The position numbers were made by a program, and so were the translations under genes. From Epithemia pelagica (lineage: Eukaryota; Bacillariophyta; Bacillariophyceae; Surirellales; Surirellaceae), in NCBI GenBank assembly GCA_946965045.2, contig OX337242.1, positions 1,116,001 to 1,180,000 of the forward strand: a DNA stretch of 64,000 nt, written 5' to 3'. Positions 55,764 through 64,000 of the stretch are shown one piece after another; the first letter of the stretch is position 1, and the number at the start of each line of letters is the position of its first letter. Below the pieces are notes generated by a model that made no database searches, had not been told where the DNA came from, and saw nothing but the letters and a program-made list of their open reading frames with translations.

Positions 55764-58004
55764 GACGTATTACTGTTTGCATGTCGAACATTATGGGACC
55801 GTACGAGTGCCGATCTCACGGTTTTGCCCACTCACGAACTTGGATTGACGGTGCAACAAGTTCAAGCCTATGGAGAGCAGTCACTGGAGGATGGAGAATG
55901 GACTCTGTGTTACAATGGAGGACTCCCAGGGACTCAAACATTGGGGATACCATTAAAAGAGGGAGACGACAAGTCATCCCTTATTGCAATCATGACTTCT
56001 GATACACAACTGGTGACCACAAAAGAGGCCGTCAAGATCCATTCCTCCATGTTCAATTCCACTCTACGACATTTGAGATCTCCACCAGACGATCCGTATC
56101 ACCGTATAGGAAACAAAACACTCCTCGTCGTACGCATCACGACACTAGTTGGACAGGAACCATCCTCGACCAAAATAGGGCTCACGCGAGCCATGTTCGG
56201 TCCGTTGCGTCATCGCGCCGTGGAACAAGGACGTGTGAGTGTGGCAGAACAGTATTCACGTATATCGCATGGCCTCCTCAACTTTCGACCTGTTACTAAT
56301 ATTCCTGGACTGGAGCAAACTTTGGATCGTGGAGTCATGGATGTCTTCTTTAGCGGCTTTCATGGGGAGAATATTCAATCCTTGACGAAAAACTTGGTCC
56401 AAGCAACGGAACGAACATTGCAGCTCAACGCATCCCAGCAGTTGCATGACTATGCCGATCACACTATATTTTGCTTACCAGATGACGTGAACGCTCCACT
56501 CTTTGGTAGGCTTCGGGATTGGACGGCCTTTACTTATCGATACGAACCGTATAGCTTTTATCGCAAGAATCGGTGTTCCAAACTTTCCGTCGTGATGCAT
56601 GAAATTGGTCACGCCACGTTGGGGTTCCGTCACTCGGGCGCCTACAAGGCAGTTCCTACCAACGACGCCCAGGCCATGGCTGCTGCGGCCAGAAATGGTC
56701 TTGTCATGAATGGAGTTCGTGTTCAGGAAGATGAGTATGGCGATGAAACCGGTTACATGGGCTACAGTATCAATCAATTTGGTCGACCCCGCAAAGCCAT
56801 GAATGCACACAAGCATTGGTTGTCCTTATGGTACAGCAAACATGCCATGCTTCGAGTCGATCCGCTTCGCTCAGGACCGACCCAGATTGAACTCGTGGGG
56901 TACACCCAATACAACGCCTCGGAATGGACTGACGCTGTTGCGGCACAAAGAAACAAGGCTGTCTTGGTCCGAGTTGGCAATTTGTATCTGCACTATAACA
57001 GTGTCCTCAATGATGACGCCTTTAATGTGGATACGGCCTATCCCAATACCGTCACAGTGGTACAGACGATGCGAGAGGACTCGGTTTCCATGCTGGTGAG
57101 TATTTTGAACCCCGGCTCGGCACATGTTCACACCAACTTTATGGATACCGGTACCACCGTTGTCATTGCCGTGTGTCCAGTCATTCTGGCGACCATCCAT
57201 CGTCCTGCCTCGGTCATGGTCAACATTTATGTGCCTCGACCAGGTGTCACCACACCTCCCTGTCAACAACAACACCGTCCGGCGGCACGTACTCCCAGTC
57301 CGGCACGGTTTCCCCGCTCGAGTCCAACCATGGCACCCTCTCGATCTCCACCCACGCGATTTCCGACAGTTGCGCCGGTCCGAACCGCTGGTCTACCCAC
57401 CGAGTTTTTTCAAAACGATGGTCCCAACACTGAGGAGGACTTTGACGAGGATGAAATTATTTACGAACCAGAAGAACCCAATGTTCCGTTTGAACCGACC
57501 ACTGAGAATACCACAAATTTTACCAATGATTCGTCATCCTCGGCAATGTCTCCGGGTAAAAAGGCTGGAATTGTCATTGTGTCAATTCTTGGAGTGTGTG
57601 TTGGTGCAGCAGGTCTCGTCTTCTTCTTTTTGTTCTGGAAGCGAAAGCAGAAACAACGTGTCGGAATGATGGGTTCCAAGAAGCTTCCGCCTTCCGTGAC
57701 ATTGACCGAGGAAAGTGACGCAGCGGCGATAAAAACCGAGTCCGTACCTAAACAAGAATCCAGAACGACCAAGGACGTCACCACCACCACCAACAACAAC
57801 GACAAGCTCCAGGACACAAAAAAGGACGCGCCAATCATCACAAACATGGACACAGTCGACGACGACGACAACAAGATGACAGAAATCCAATTGGACGATG
57901 ATGACGATGACAATGACACGGGTCCGTTTGAACGTTACGAACCGTTTGAGGATGAAAGAGACCAGAAGAGTGATGTTTCCTCCCTCTCCTCGGCGTCCTT
58001 GTAA
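55461..58004 (+). CDS. type I membrane metalloprotease, gametolysin-like (M11)
   Basis: 847 residues from the ATG at 55461, chosen because it opens a signal peptide (MKAVLVSCVALASSVLAQ). A 16-Gln run encoded only by CAA follows near residue 86. The catalytic domain carries the metzincin zinc motif HEIGHATLGFRHSG (His, His, His ligands and catalytic Glu), preceded by a Cys-containing RKNRCSKLSVVM strand, and followed at 50-60 residues by GYMGYSIN with a Met-turn-like Met. After a Pro/Ser-rich stalk comes one membrane segment (AGIVIVSILGVCVGAAGLVFFFLFW), a KRKQK stop-transfer sequence and an acidic cytoplasmic tail. Gametolysins digest Hyp-rich glycoproteins of the algal wall during mating; a role in wall or matrix turnover is plausible here. 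Peptidase class is firm, biology inferred. Confidence 0.88.
55716..55763 (+). repeat. (CAA)16 coding repeat
   Basis: Sixteen consecutive CAA codons near the N-terminus of the metalloprotease, just after the predicted propeptide start. Confidence 0.95.
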
Positions 58005-58576
58005 AAGAGAGAGACTTTTGGAGAGTCTGTTTCTTCTATCTTTGGAACCAATGACATGGTTGCTGTATGTAATGTGATGCGAATGGAGGCGACAACCGAG
58101 TGCCGCCATGATGATTTTCAAGAGACGGACAAAAAAAACCACTTTGGAATGACACTGAACCGCAATCCATGCTGGTTTGTCGTCCTTCGTTTGCATCCAT
58201 GAGAATTCTACACATGCGCAAGCTCCTTGGAACATTTGACGGTCCAACGATAACACTAATGATAAGAATATATTCTAACGACGTTCTGTTATTCGTTTGT
58301 CTTTACAGTTTTCTGTTCCCTCCTTCCAAACGGTGGGTTGGAACACGAACAGGACACACTATAGTTACTAATCACAGGAGGCACAACCACCACCACTAGC
58401 AATGCCTTTGGGAAAACATACATCACATACAAAGAGTCGCGCGGTCCTCCGCAATTGCAACTCATAATCTTGGATAGATCCTCACTTTCTACACATGGAT
58501 GGAGCGAGAGAAAGAGAGAACAAACCTCAACCATGGCGGCTCCTCTCTGCGGGTCCCTAGGTAGTCAACCCCCCAA
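58005..58576. other. convergent 3' flanks, 572 bp
   Basis: No gene with support; short frames only. Confidence 0.5.
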
Positions 58577-59977
58577 CTACGAGTGTGGTGCTGCCGATCC
58601 GGATGGACTCGACGACTCCATGGGAGGATGAGACTCCAATTGTCGGGCCGATCGCATCATGCGCTCCAACAATCGATAATCTTCCACCAAATGTTTGCTC
58701 GGACCATCCGACAATCGTCGTCGTCGTGAATTGGAGGAAGAAAAGGACATGGCTCGGCCATTGGTCGACGAGGACGATTCCACAACGACTTGTTGTTGAG
58801 AGGACTCCAACACGGTCATGGACTGGGACGATCGATAGGACCGGGAAACGGCTGCGGCCGGGGGAACATGTTGACTGGTAGATACGAGTGCACTGGGAGT
58901 AATATCCGTGACAGGCAGACTATCTTGTGTCCCCGTTACAAATTGGGATCGACGTTGACGGCTCCGATCGGCCGGCACTTGCTCGGTTGTTTCGTGCCTT
59001 ATTTCGTCGTTTGGTTCGGAAGATGGAGGAGGATCATCATCCTGTTCTTGTCGTTTCCTTTGTTGTTGCTGCAACAAAATCATGTTGCGTTGCCGATGAG
59101 TCTTGACGAGGGTGGAAGACGAAATGGCTTTGCACCGTTGATAGCGGGCCGGAAGTTTGTGATCTTGGGACAAGCTGGATTTGAGAACAGCGGCAGGCAC
59201 TTGTCCGCCACCCACGGTCGATCGACGATTGCGCATGGGAGGCGACGGAAAGGAGGAGGAGGGCGACCATGCGTCGGTAGCCGCAGCGGCGGCTGCCGAC
59301 GAAGACGAAGGCTGCGATGCGTTGCTTCGACACAAGGTCACATCGTCTTCCTCCACAGAACCATGGGTATGGTCATGGTTCTTGGTCTTGGAGGAATCTG
59401 GAAGAACCATTTTCTTGACCTCGTCCTCCGGAATGCCTTGAAACGAAGCCACATCTTTTCGTTTGCGATGCTTATTGTTGTTGCGTGGGTGTCGAGAAAC
59501 TGGCGATTCGGGACTTTGCCGGTCACTCCCTCGACGACTGGAAATTGTCGTCGTAGTGGGAATAACATGAATGGAAGGATGATCCTCGCCATCGACCGAA
59601 GAGTCCGTGGCATCCAAAAAGGGCGCATCCAATGGTCCTCCTCCTCCGTCATGTTTGGATGTCGATCGGTGATGGTGGGAAAATTCCTTGGTGTGGCTGG
59701 TACTACGAGAAGAAGCAGCAGCAAACCAATTTCGAGCATGTTGCTTGGATCCACTTGTCGTCGTCGTCGTCGTCGTCGAACCAATGGACGACCACATCCA
59801 TTGCACCCCTTGAAAGAGTTGAGAGGAATACAAGACCACCAGGAAACACAGCAGCATGGAACTTCCATGGAGCATCCACGCCGTGGATTGGTCGTCGTCA
59901 CGATCGGTGGTAGACGTAGTCACGAGAAGAAGGAGGGATTCCACCTGTTGTGTCACTTGTCCAACCAAGGATGTCAT
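58577..59977 (-). CDS. hypothetical single-pass membrane protein with long disordered tail
   Basis: 466 residues from the ATG at 59977, no intron. Near the N-terminus is one hydrophobic segment (GSSMLLCFLVVLYSSQLF, about residues 38-55), with SLLLLVT before it. The rest is Ser/Thr/His/Arg-rich and lacks predicted folded parts: an acidic and His-rich stretch, poly-Ala (SSSSAAAAAATDAW), a QQQQRKRQEQDDD basic-acidic region and RRRRLSDGPSK near the end, where a short amphipathic helix (VEDYRLLERMMRSARQLESH) is visible. Orientation is probably C-terminus cytoplasmic. The protein resembles nothing I can name. The antisense frame is long but is a composition artefact. Confidence 0.6.
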   Translation of the reverse strand: MTSLVGQVTQQVESLLLLVTTSTTDRDDDQSTAWMLHGSSMLLCFLVVLYSSQLFQGVQWMWSSIGSTTTTTTTSGSKQHARNWFAAASSRSTSHTKEFSHHHRSTSKHDGGGGPLDAPFLDATDSSVDGEDHPSIHVIPTTTTISSRRGSDRQSPESPVSRHPRNNNKHRKRKDVASFQGIPEDEVKKMVLPDSSKTKNHDHTHGSVEEDDVTLCRSNASQPSSSSAAAAAATDAWSPSSSFPSPPMRNRRSTVGGGQVPAAVLKSSLSQDHKLPARYQRCKAISSSTLVKTHRQRNMILLQQQQRKRQEQDDDPPPSSEPNDEIRHETTEQVPADRSRQRRSQFVTGTQDSLPVTDITPSALVSTSQHVPPAAAVSRSYRSSQSMTVLESSQQQVVVESSSSTNGRAMSFSSSNSRRRRLSDGPSKHLVEDYRLLERMMRSARQLESHPPMESSSPSGSAAPHS

Positions 59978-61308
59978 GTTGTTGTTGTCACAATGGTCTC
60001 ATTCCCCAGAAACAAGGAACCACACCAGCGAGAAAAAGGCCTTTCGTGTGGGCGGCGTGTCAATGGTTGGTTGGCCTTGGGGTGGTGGTTGCTTCCAAAA
60101 TAATTCGTTTTTGCAAATGGGAAGAGAGTGGACAATCACAGCAGTGCGGTTCAATGAGAGGGTGGTGGTCGTACCACGAGGAGATTGCAAATTGCAATGG
60201 ACGATGATCGATCGATGATGTGTCTTTCTTCTCGTTTTGGTTTCGCAATGGACTCGTTGTTCTTGTCTCTTGTCGCTCTCGTGTTTCTTCCTGTGTCAGT
60301 TTTCCAGCCCGTTTTTTGTGGGAATTTGTACAATACCATTGCTTGGATGCGAGAAAGATGGGTTCCGGTGGTGGTGAGGTGAGACGAAGTGAACTGTTTT
60401 TTCCATGAAATTTTCATCTTTTTTCCCAAAATCCTTGGGTGCAACAACGACAAAAGTCTGGTTTTTTCCCGCTTTCTGCTTCGATGGGTTTGGTTTTTTC
60501 CTGTTTGGAGAGCCGGACATTCCTCAGCCTTCCGACCAGCGAGCTATTTTGTCTATTGTAACGGACAATCTGTGTCTGTCATTATTATTCCGCATCCCAT
60601 CGCTGCACAAGACTCAAGAAACAGGGTGGATCGCTGAGACGCGGATCGTGGCCTTCCAATAACAATTACAATGAACACGCACGACATCCAATGGTACTTA
60701 GAATTCCCCATCTAATTATCTCAAAAAAAGGATTGTCCAACGGACGAGACGATCGAGGAAACGCCTTGGGGACAGCCCCCTCGGTTACGTGCCCACACGA
60801 ACCGTCATACGTACGGACAGACAGACACATGAGGACGTACAGACGGACCGACAGGTAGATCCGTCCTTCCGTCGCTACGGCGACCGGAATGTCGGTTGGG
60901 GGAAGGGGCTTAAGGAAGAACTGCGCGCCATCCACTCGTGTCCCCCATCGTTCGATCAGTCGCGCTCGCTTCCACACCATCTACCGTGAGTTCCTCCACA
61001 CGAGACCATGGCGTCTCGTCGTTTACAAGACACAAATTCAGGTTCCTTTTCTTTCTTTTTGTCGAGAGGATACATAAATCTCTATGGGGTATCGAGTATC
61101 GAGGGTTTTTTGCCGGATGTGGTTGCGATGCCCAAGAAGGACTTGAGATTGTAGCTTTGCAAATCGCGATTCAAAGACAAACTGCAAGGGGAGCTTTTTT
61201 CGCCCCTACCACACACCAGACATTCGTTTATCGTGATCGGGTAGATTGTCCAAAGAAGAAACAGATTCTATTCTGAACAACTCGAACAAAGGTGCAACCA
61301 CCACCACC

Positions 61309-61340
<32 letters not shown>

Positions 61341-61505
61341 CAACAAGTGCATTCCTGGAACGACGGATCCGTCCACATTCCACACCCAGACAAGTCGAAG
61401 CATTCGCTTGTTGTTGCAGCGACATTCATCTCTACTGTACAAGTTTCTCCATTCCTTTGCATCGTGATACACAAAAGAAGATTCCTCTCTGGATTCTAGT
61501 ACACC
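59978..61505. other. divergent intergenic region, 1.5 kb
   Basis: No gene with support. CGGACAGACAGACAC and related direct repeats occur at 60810-60870. The ACC/AAC microsatellite at 61297-61347 would lie in the 5' UTR of the next gene. Confidence 0.55.
61297..61347 (+). repeat. (ACC)n(AAC)n compound microsatellite
   Basis: Nine ACC units followed by about eight AAC units, 160 bp before the start of the disordered RRxS protein. Confidence 0.9.
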
Positions 61506-64000
61506 ATGCCGGCGGAACCACGACGAGCTTCCCTGTCGGCCACCCGGATGACAGCCTACGAACGCAACCTTTCGAATCCTAGTACCAAAAAACTGGAGGA
61601 GGAACCACAGCCACCCGTGCGTCGTGGTCGACGAGCGTCTCTCGGTGCTGGTGGATCCGTCTTGGATCGATGGCCGCACCAAAATCAACATTGTGATATA
61701 GTGGCCTTGGCCTCCCGACCATACAACAATAAGAATTCCTCTTCACCACCACAAACATCATCATCATCATCCTTGGGTGCACCACCACCACCAGCAGTGT
61801 CGTCCCCGCTGATTCGAACCTCCATTTTCAGTCAAAAGACTTACCTACCGGCTCCGCCGTTTGGTGGTGAAAACGAAGAGGAGGAGGAGAATCAAGATCA
61901 AGATCCAAATGGCACCCACTCGAGGAGGAACAGCAACGGTCCAGCAACGACAGCCACAACGACGGCCACAGCAAGAAACCCAACTCCAACGCGTCTCTAC
62001 CAATCACGACGTCCCAGTCTCACCACACCTGCATGGCCTCCTCTCACACCCACACCCACCAGCAGCACTGCTCCTGCTCCTGCTGCCACAGCAGCAACCA
62101 CCACGAAACGGTCCATGTTTCATCAAAAGCCCTACACCGTTGCTGCTTCACCACCGCCATCGCCACCAGGGCGACAACCACAAGACACTCGTACTACTGC
62201 AACCATGACAACTAACGACCGTACCAGCACTCCCACTCGTTCTTCTCCACGTACTGCGACAAACGACCATACCAACACTCCCACTCGATCTCCCCGTCGT
62301 CACAGTATGGTATGGCCTCCTCCGTCTTCTTCGAGTAGATCTTTGACAAGTCGCAATTCTGCTGCTACCAGCAAGGAGGAGGAAGCAGAGCAATCCAAGG
62401 CAGCATCCTCCTCCTCATCATCACCACATCGACGACGCTTTTCCATGGGAACCTTTCCTCGAGGGACAACAACATCATCATCGACGCGACGCCCCTCCCT
62501 TTCTTCACGAAGCAAGAGTCCCAAACCAGGTCGGAATGCCCTCGTTGTTGTTGGTGGCGATGGTGGTGGTGATGTCGCTTCCGAGGCCAGTCATGGCAGC
62601 CGTCGCAGCCGCACCAGCCACACATCCTCCCCGAAAACTCCTCCACCCTCTGTCGTTCCAGCGGGTCTTGGTCGTCGATCGTCTTCGGCGTCACGCGTGC
62701 TCGAACAAGCAACAGCAGCAGGATCCACAAGGGAGGAAACTCGGAGGATTCGTCACACCGACAAATCATCCGTTCGAAGCAGCCAGACGCCGCCACCATC
62801 ACGCCGTAATCGACCACGCAGCAAAACACCACCCGCAGCAACCGCCCGTGTCGTGGACCAAAGTCCCAAAACGACCACCACCAAAACACGCATTCCGGTT
62901 CGTCTCGTTCCATTGGACAGCAGTACCACCAGTAGCAACCACCACAAACCCAAACCATTGGTTGTGACCCGCCCGACTACAACAACGACAACGACCACAA
63001 CACCTCCTCGGACACGACGATCCACCACTCCCACCAGTAGTACGGGCCGTACGAGTGGCAACACCACCAACACCACAATGGTCACCAGCAACGACGCACG
63101 AGACGGTTCGCAACCACGGGCCGCATCGACTGTGCAACCACCGCGGGCCCAGTCCTTGGGTCGGTCTCCTCGTGCGGATACAACAACAACAACAGCAACA
63201 GTCAATAAGCAACCTGGCACACCCACGCGTCGTCGAGGATCCATTCAGGGTCGATGGTCGGCTGCCTTGGCGGCAGCTGCTCAAAAAGATGCGGATCGTG
63301 TCGAACGAACCGTCCAAGAACGAACACAACGACGACATGCCTCCTTGCCACGACAACATCAACAACAACAACCTGCCTCTCCGCAGGTACCCAGCAACCA
63401 CAAAATGACACGGGAGGACGACAGCAGCAACAACGACAAGGGCAAGAGCATGGAAGGGACCGGCAGGACGACACCGACAACACCGACCCGACGTCGAGGA
63501 TCACTTTCTCATGTGGCTTGGCCACCACCCATGCCATACTCCACTACCACCACCAGCAAAACACGCGCCAGGAATGAGGTGCAGCCAGTGGTGTCTACTT
63601 CTGTGCAATCGGTTGCCTCACGATACCAAACGTCCGACAACAAGAACAAGTTTGTCGTGGTTCAATCGACAGTGCAATTACCACCTCGCCAGAAAAAGGA
63701 CCCATCGCCTGTCGTAGAGGAGGCCCCGAAGGAACCAAGTCTTGGTCCCAATTCCACCGGAGACGAATCCAATGTTGGAACACAGGGCAAAAGTCAATCG
63801 TCTTTGGATACTACTAGTCTGGTCCCTCCCTCCACACCACCAAGGTCGCCCACGAATCGATCCTCCTCCTCCCAGCAGGGCAATCCAGTTAGCCCCCGCC
63901 GGGTGACACCTACCGCCACCCCCAAGAGTCCAGCGACTCGCAATGTTACCAAACGATGGTCCAATCGCTTGGCAGCAGTCGATTCCTCTACATCACCACC
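61506..64000 (+). CDS. disordered RRxS-rich protein, 3' end beyond window
   Basis: The frame is open from the ATG at 61506 to the window edge, at least 831 residues, with no intron needed. It is Ser/Thr/Pro/Arg-rich and disordered throughout. The striking feature is a repeated basophilic kinase site R-R-x-S: PRRASL and GRRASL near the start, then SRRNS, SRRPSL, PRRHSM, RRRFSM, TRRPSL, GRRSSS, RRRGSI, QRRHASL and RRRGSL. Two copies sit in TPTRRRGS, each followed by an amphipathic aromatic segment (QGRWSAALAAAA; SHVAWPPP). SP/TP proline-directed sites are also frequent (TPTR, SPRR). This looks like a phosphorylation-controlled scaffold or microtubule-associated-type protein, but no domain supports a specific role. 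Confidence 0.75.
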   Translation, partial: MPAEPRRASLSATRMTAYERNLSNPSTKKLEEEPQPPVRRGRRASLGAGGSVLDRWPHQNQHCDIVALASRPYNNKNSSSPPQTSSSSSLGAPPPPAVSSPLIRTSIFSQKTYLPAPPFGGENEEEEENQDQDPNGTHSRRNSNGPATTATTTATARNPTPTRLYQSRRPSLTTPAWPPLTPTPTSSTAPAPAATAATTTKRSMFHQKPYTVAASPPPSPPGRQPQDTRTTATMTTNDRTSTPTRSSPRTATNDHTNTPTRSPRRHSMVWPPPSSSSRSLTSRNSAATSKEEEAEQSKAASSSSSSPHRRRFSMGTFPRGTTTSSSTRRPSLSSRSKSPKPGRNALVVVGGDGGGDVASEASHGSRRSRTSHTSSPKTPPPSVVPAGLGRRSSSASRVLEQATAAGSTREETRRIRHTDKSSVRSSQTPPPSRRNRPRSKTPPAATARVVDQSPKTTTTKTRIPVRLVPLDSSTTSSNHHKPKPLVVTRPTTTTTTTTTPPRTRRSTTPTSSTGRTSGNTTNTTMVTSNDARDGSQPRAASTVQPPRAQSLGRSPRADTTTTTATVNKQPGTPTRRRGSIQGRWSAALAAAAQKDADRVERTVQERTQRRHASLPRQHQQQQPASPQVPSNHKMTREDDSSNNDKGKSMEGTGRTTPTTPTRRRGSLSHVAWPPPMPYSTTTTSKTRARNEVQPVVSTSVQSVASRYQTSDNKNKFVVVQSTVQLPPRQKKDPSPVVEEAPKEPSLGPNSTGDESNVGTQGKSQSSLDTTSLVPPSTPPRSPTNRSSSSQQGNPVSPRRVTPTATPKSPATRNVTKRWSNRLAAVDSSTSP

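Noticed and set aside
58790-60103. 437-codon plus-strand frame opposite the hypothetical membrane protein
   Set aside because: Starts without an ATG context that makes sense, extremely Arg/Gly-rich and lacking motifs; the minus frame has a membrane segment and normal diatom low-complexity. Confidence in the minus frame is itself moderate.
60800-60870. GACAGACAGAC/GTACGGAC direct repeats as a CRISPR-like or satellite array
   Set aside because: Units are short, irregular and lack constant spacers.
62365-63401. Several minus-strand Val/Cys-rich frames near the right end
   Set aside because: Reverse complement of Thr/Pro/Ser-rich codons (ACC, ACA) yields Gly/Val/Cys runs; the plus frame is open for 2.5 kb to the window edge.

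Overview
The window is nuclear DNA from a photosynthetic stramenopile, most likely a pennate diatom. Four things point that way. Several genes start with a signal peptide followed by an ASAF-like plastid cleavage site with Phe at +1 (for example SA|F in the 19503-22672 gene and QG|F in the 31905-37373 gene). Introns are few, mostly short (about 76-330 nt) and GT-AG. There is a Ty1/copia fragment at the left edge. Finally there is a secreted Lys-rich, PTPKP-repeat protein and several protein families I associate with diatoms. Species is not assigned.

Layout. 1-0.8 kb: the 3' end of a copia element. 0.8-4.1 kb: two tandem diverged paralogues of unknown function. 4.6-10.2 kb (minus): an NPSN-type Qb-SNARE, an alpha/beta-hydrolase/O-methyltransferase fusion and a membrane-anchored 2OG-Fe(II) oxygenase-like protein, then a divergent SDR reductase. 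11.9-15.5 kb (minus): a plastid-targeted acidic protein and a secreted START/SRPBCC protein. 16.1-19.3 kb: an M1 aminopeptidase N. 19.5-25.2 kb (minus): a plastid FIST/IGPS-like fusion and an SLC4 bicarbonate transporter. 27.4-31.6 kb: a small membrane protein divergent from the glycine decarboxylase P-protein. 31.9-37.4 kb (minus): a very long plastid DnaG-type primase. 38.1-40.3 kb: an isocitrate dehydrogenase with an EF-hand. 40.7-46.4 kb (minus): two large nuclear-looking proteins of diatom type. 47.3-50.9 kb: a plastid VKOR-thioredoxin protein, convergent with a CHY/RING E3 ligase. 52.3-58 kb: a silaffin-like protein, a hypothetical protein and an M11-type membrane metalloprotease. 58.6-64 kb: two disordered proteins, the last running off the window.

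Gene boundaries were refined by hand: 11 genes contain introns I could place from GT/AG sites and protein continuity, including microexons of 9 nt (isocitrate dehydrogenase) and 21 nt (the SGWKA-repeat protein). Full TGACGTCA motifs occur four times, all in non-coding DNA, near or in genes of inorganic carbon, photorespiration and plastid function. The strongest candidates for something undescribed are the FIST protein fused to a catalytically altered indole-glycerol-phosphate synthase domain, the hydrolase-methyltransferase fusion, the triple SGWKA module protein and the enlarged plastid primase. No operon-like defence system, CRISPR array, tRNA or rRNA was seen.
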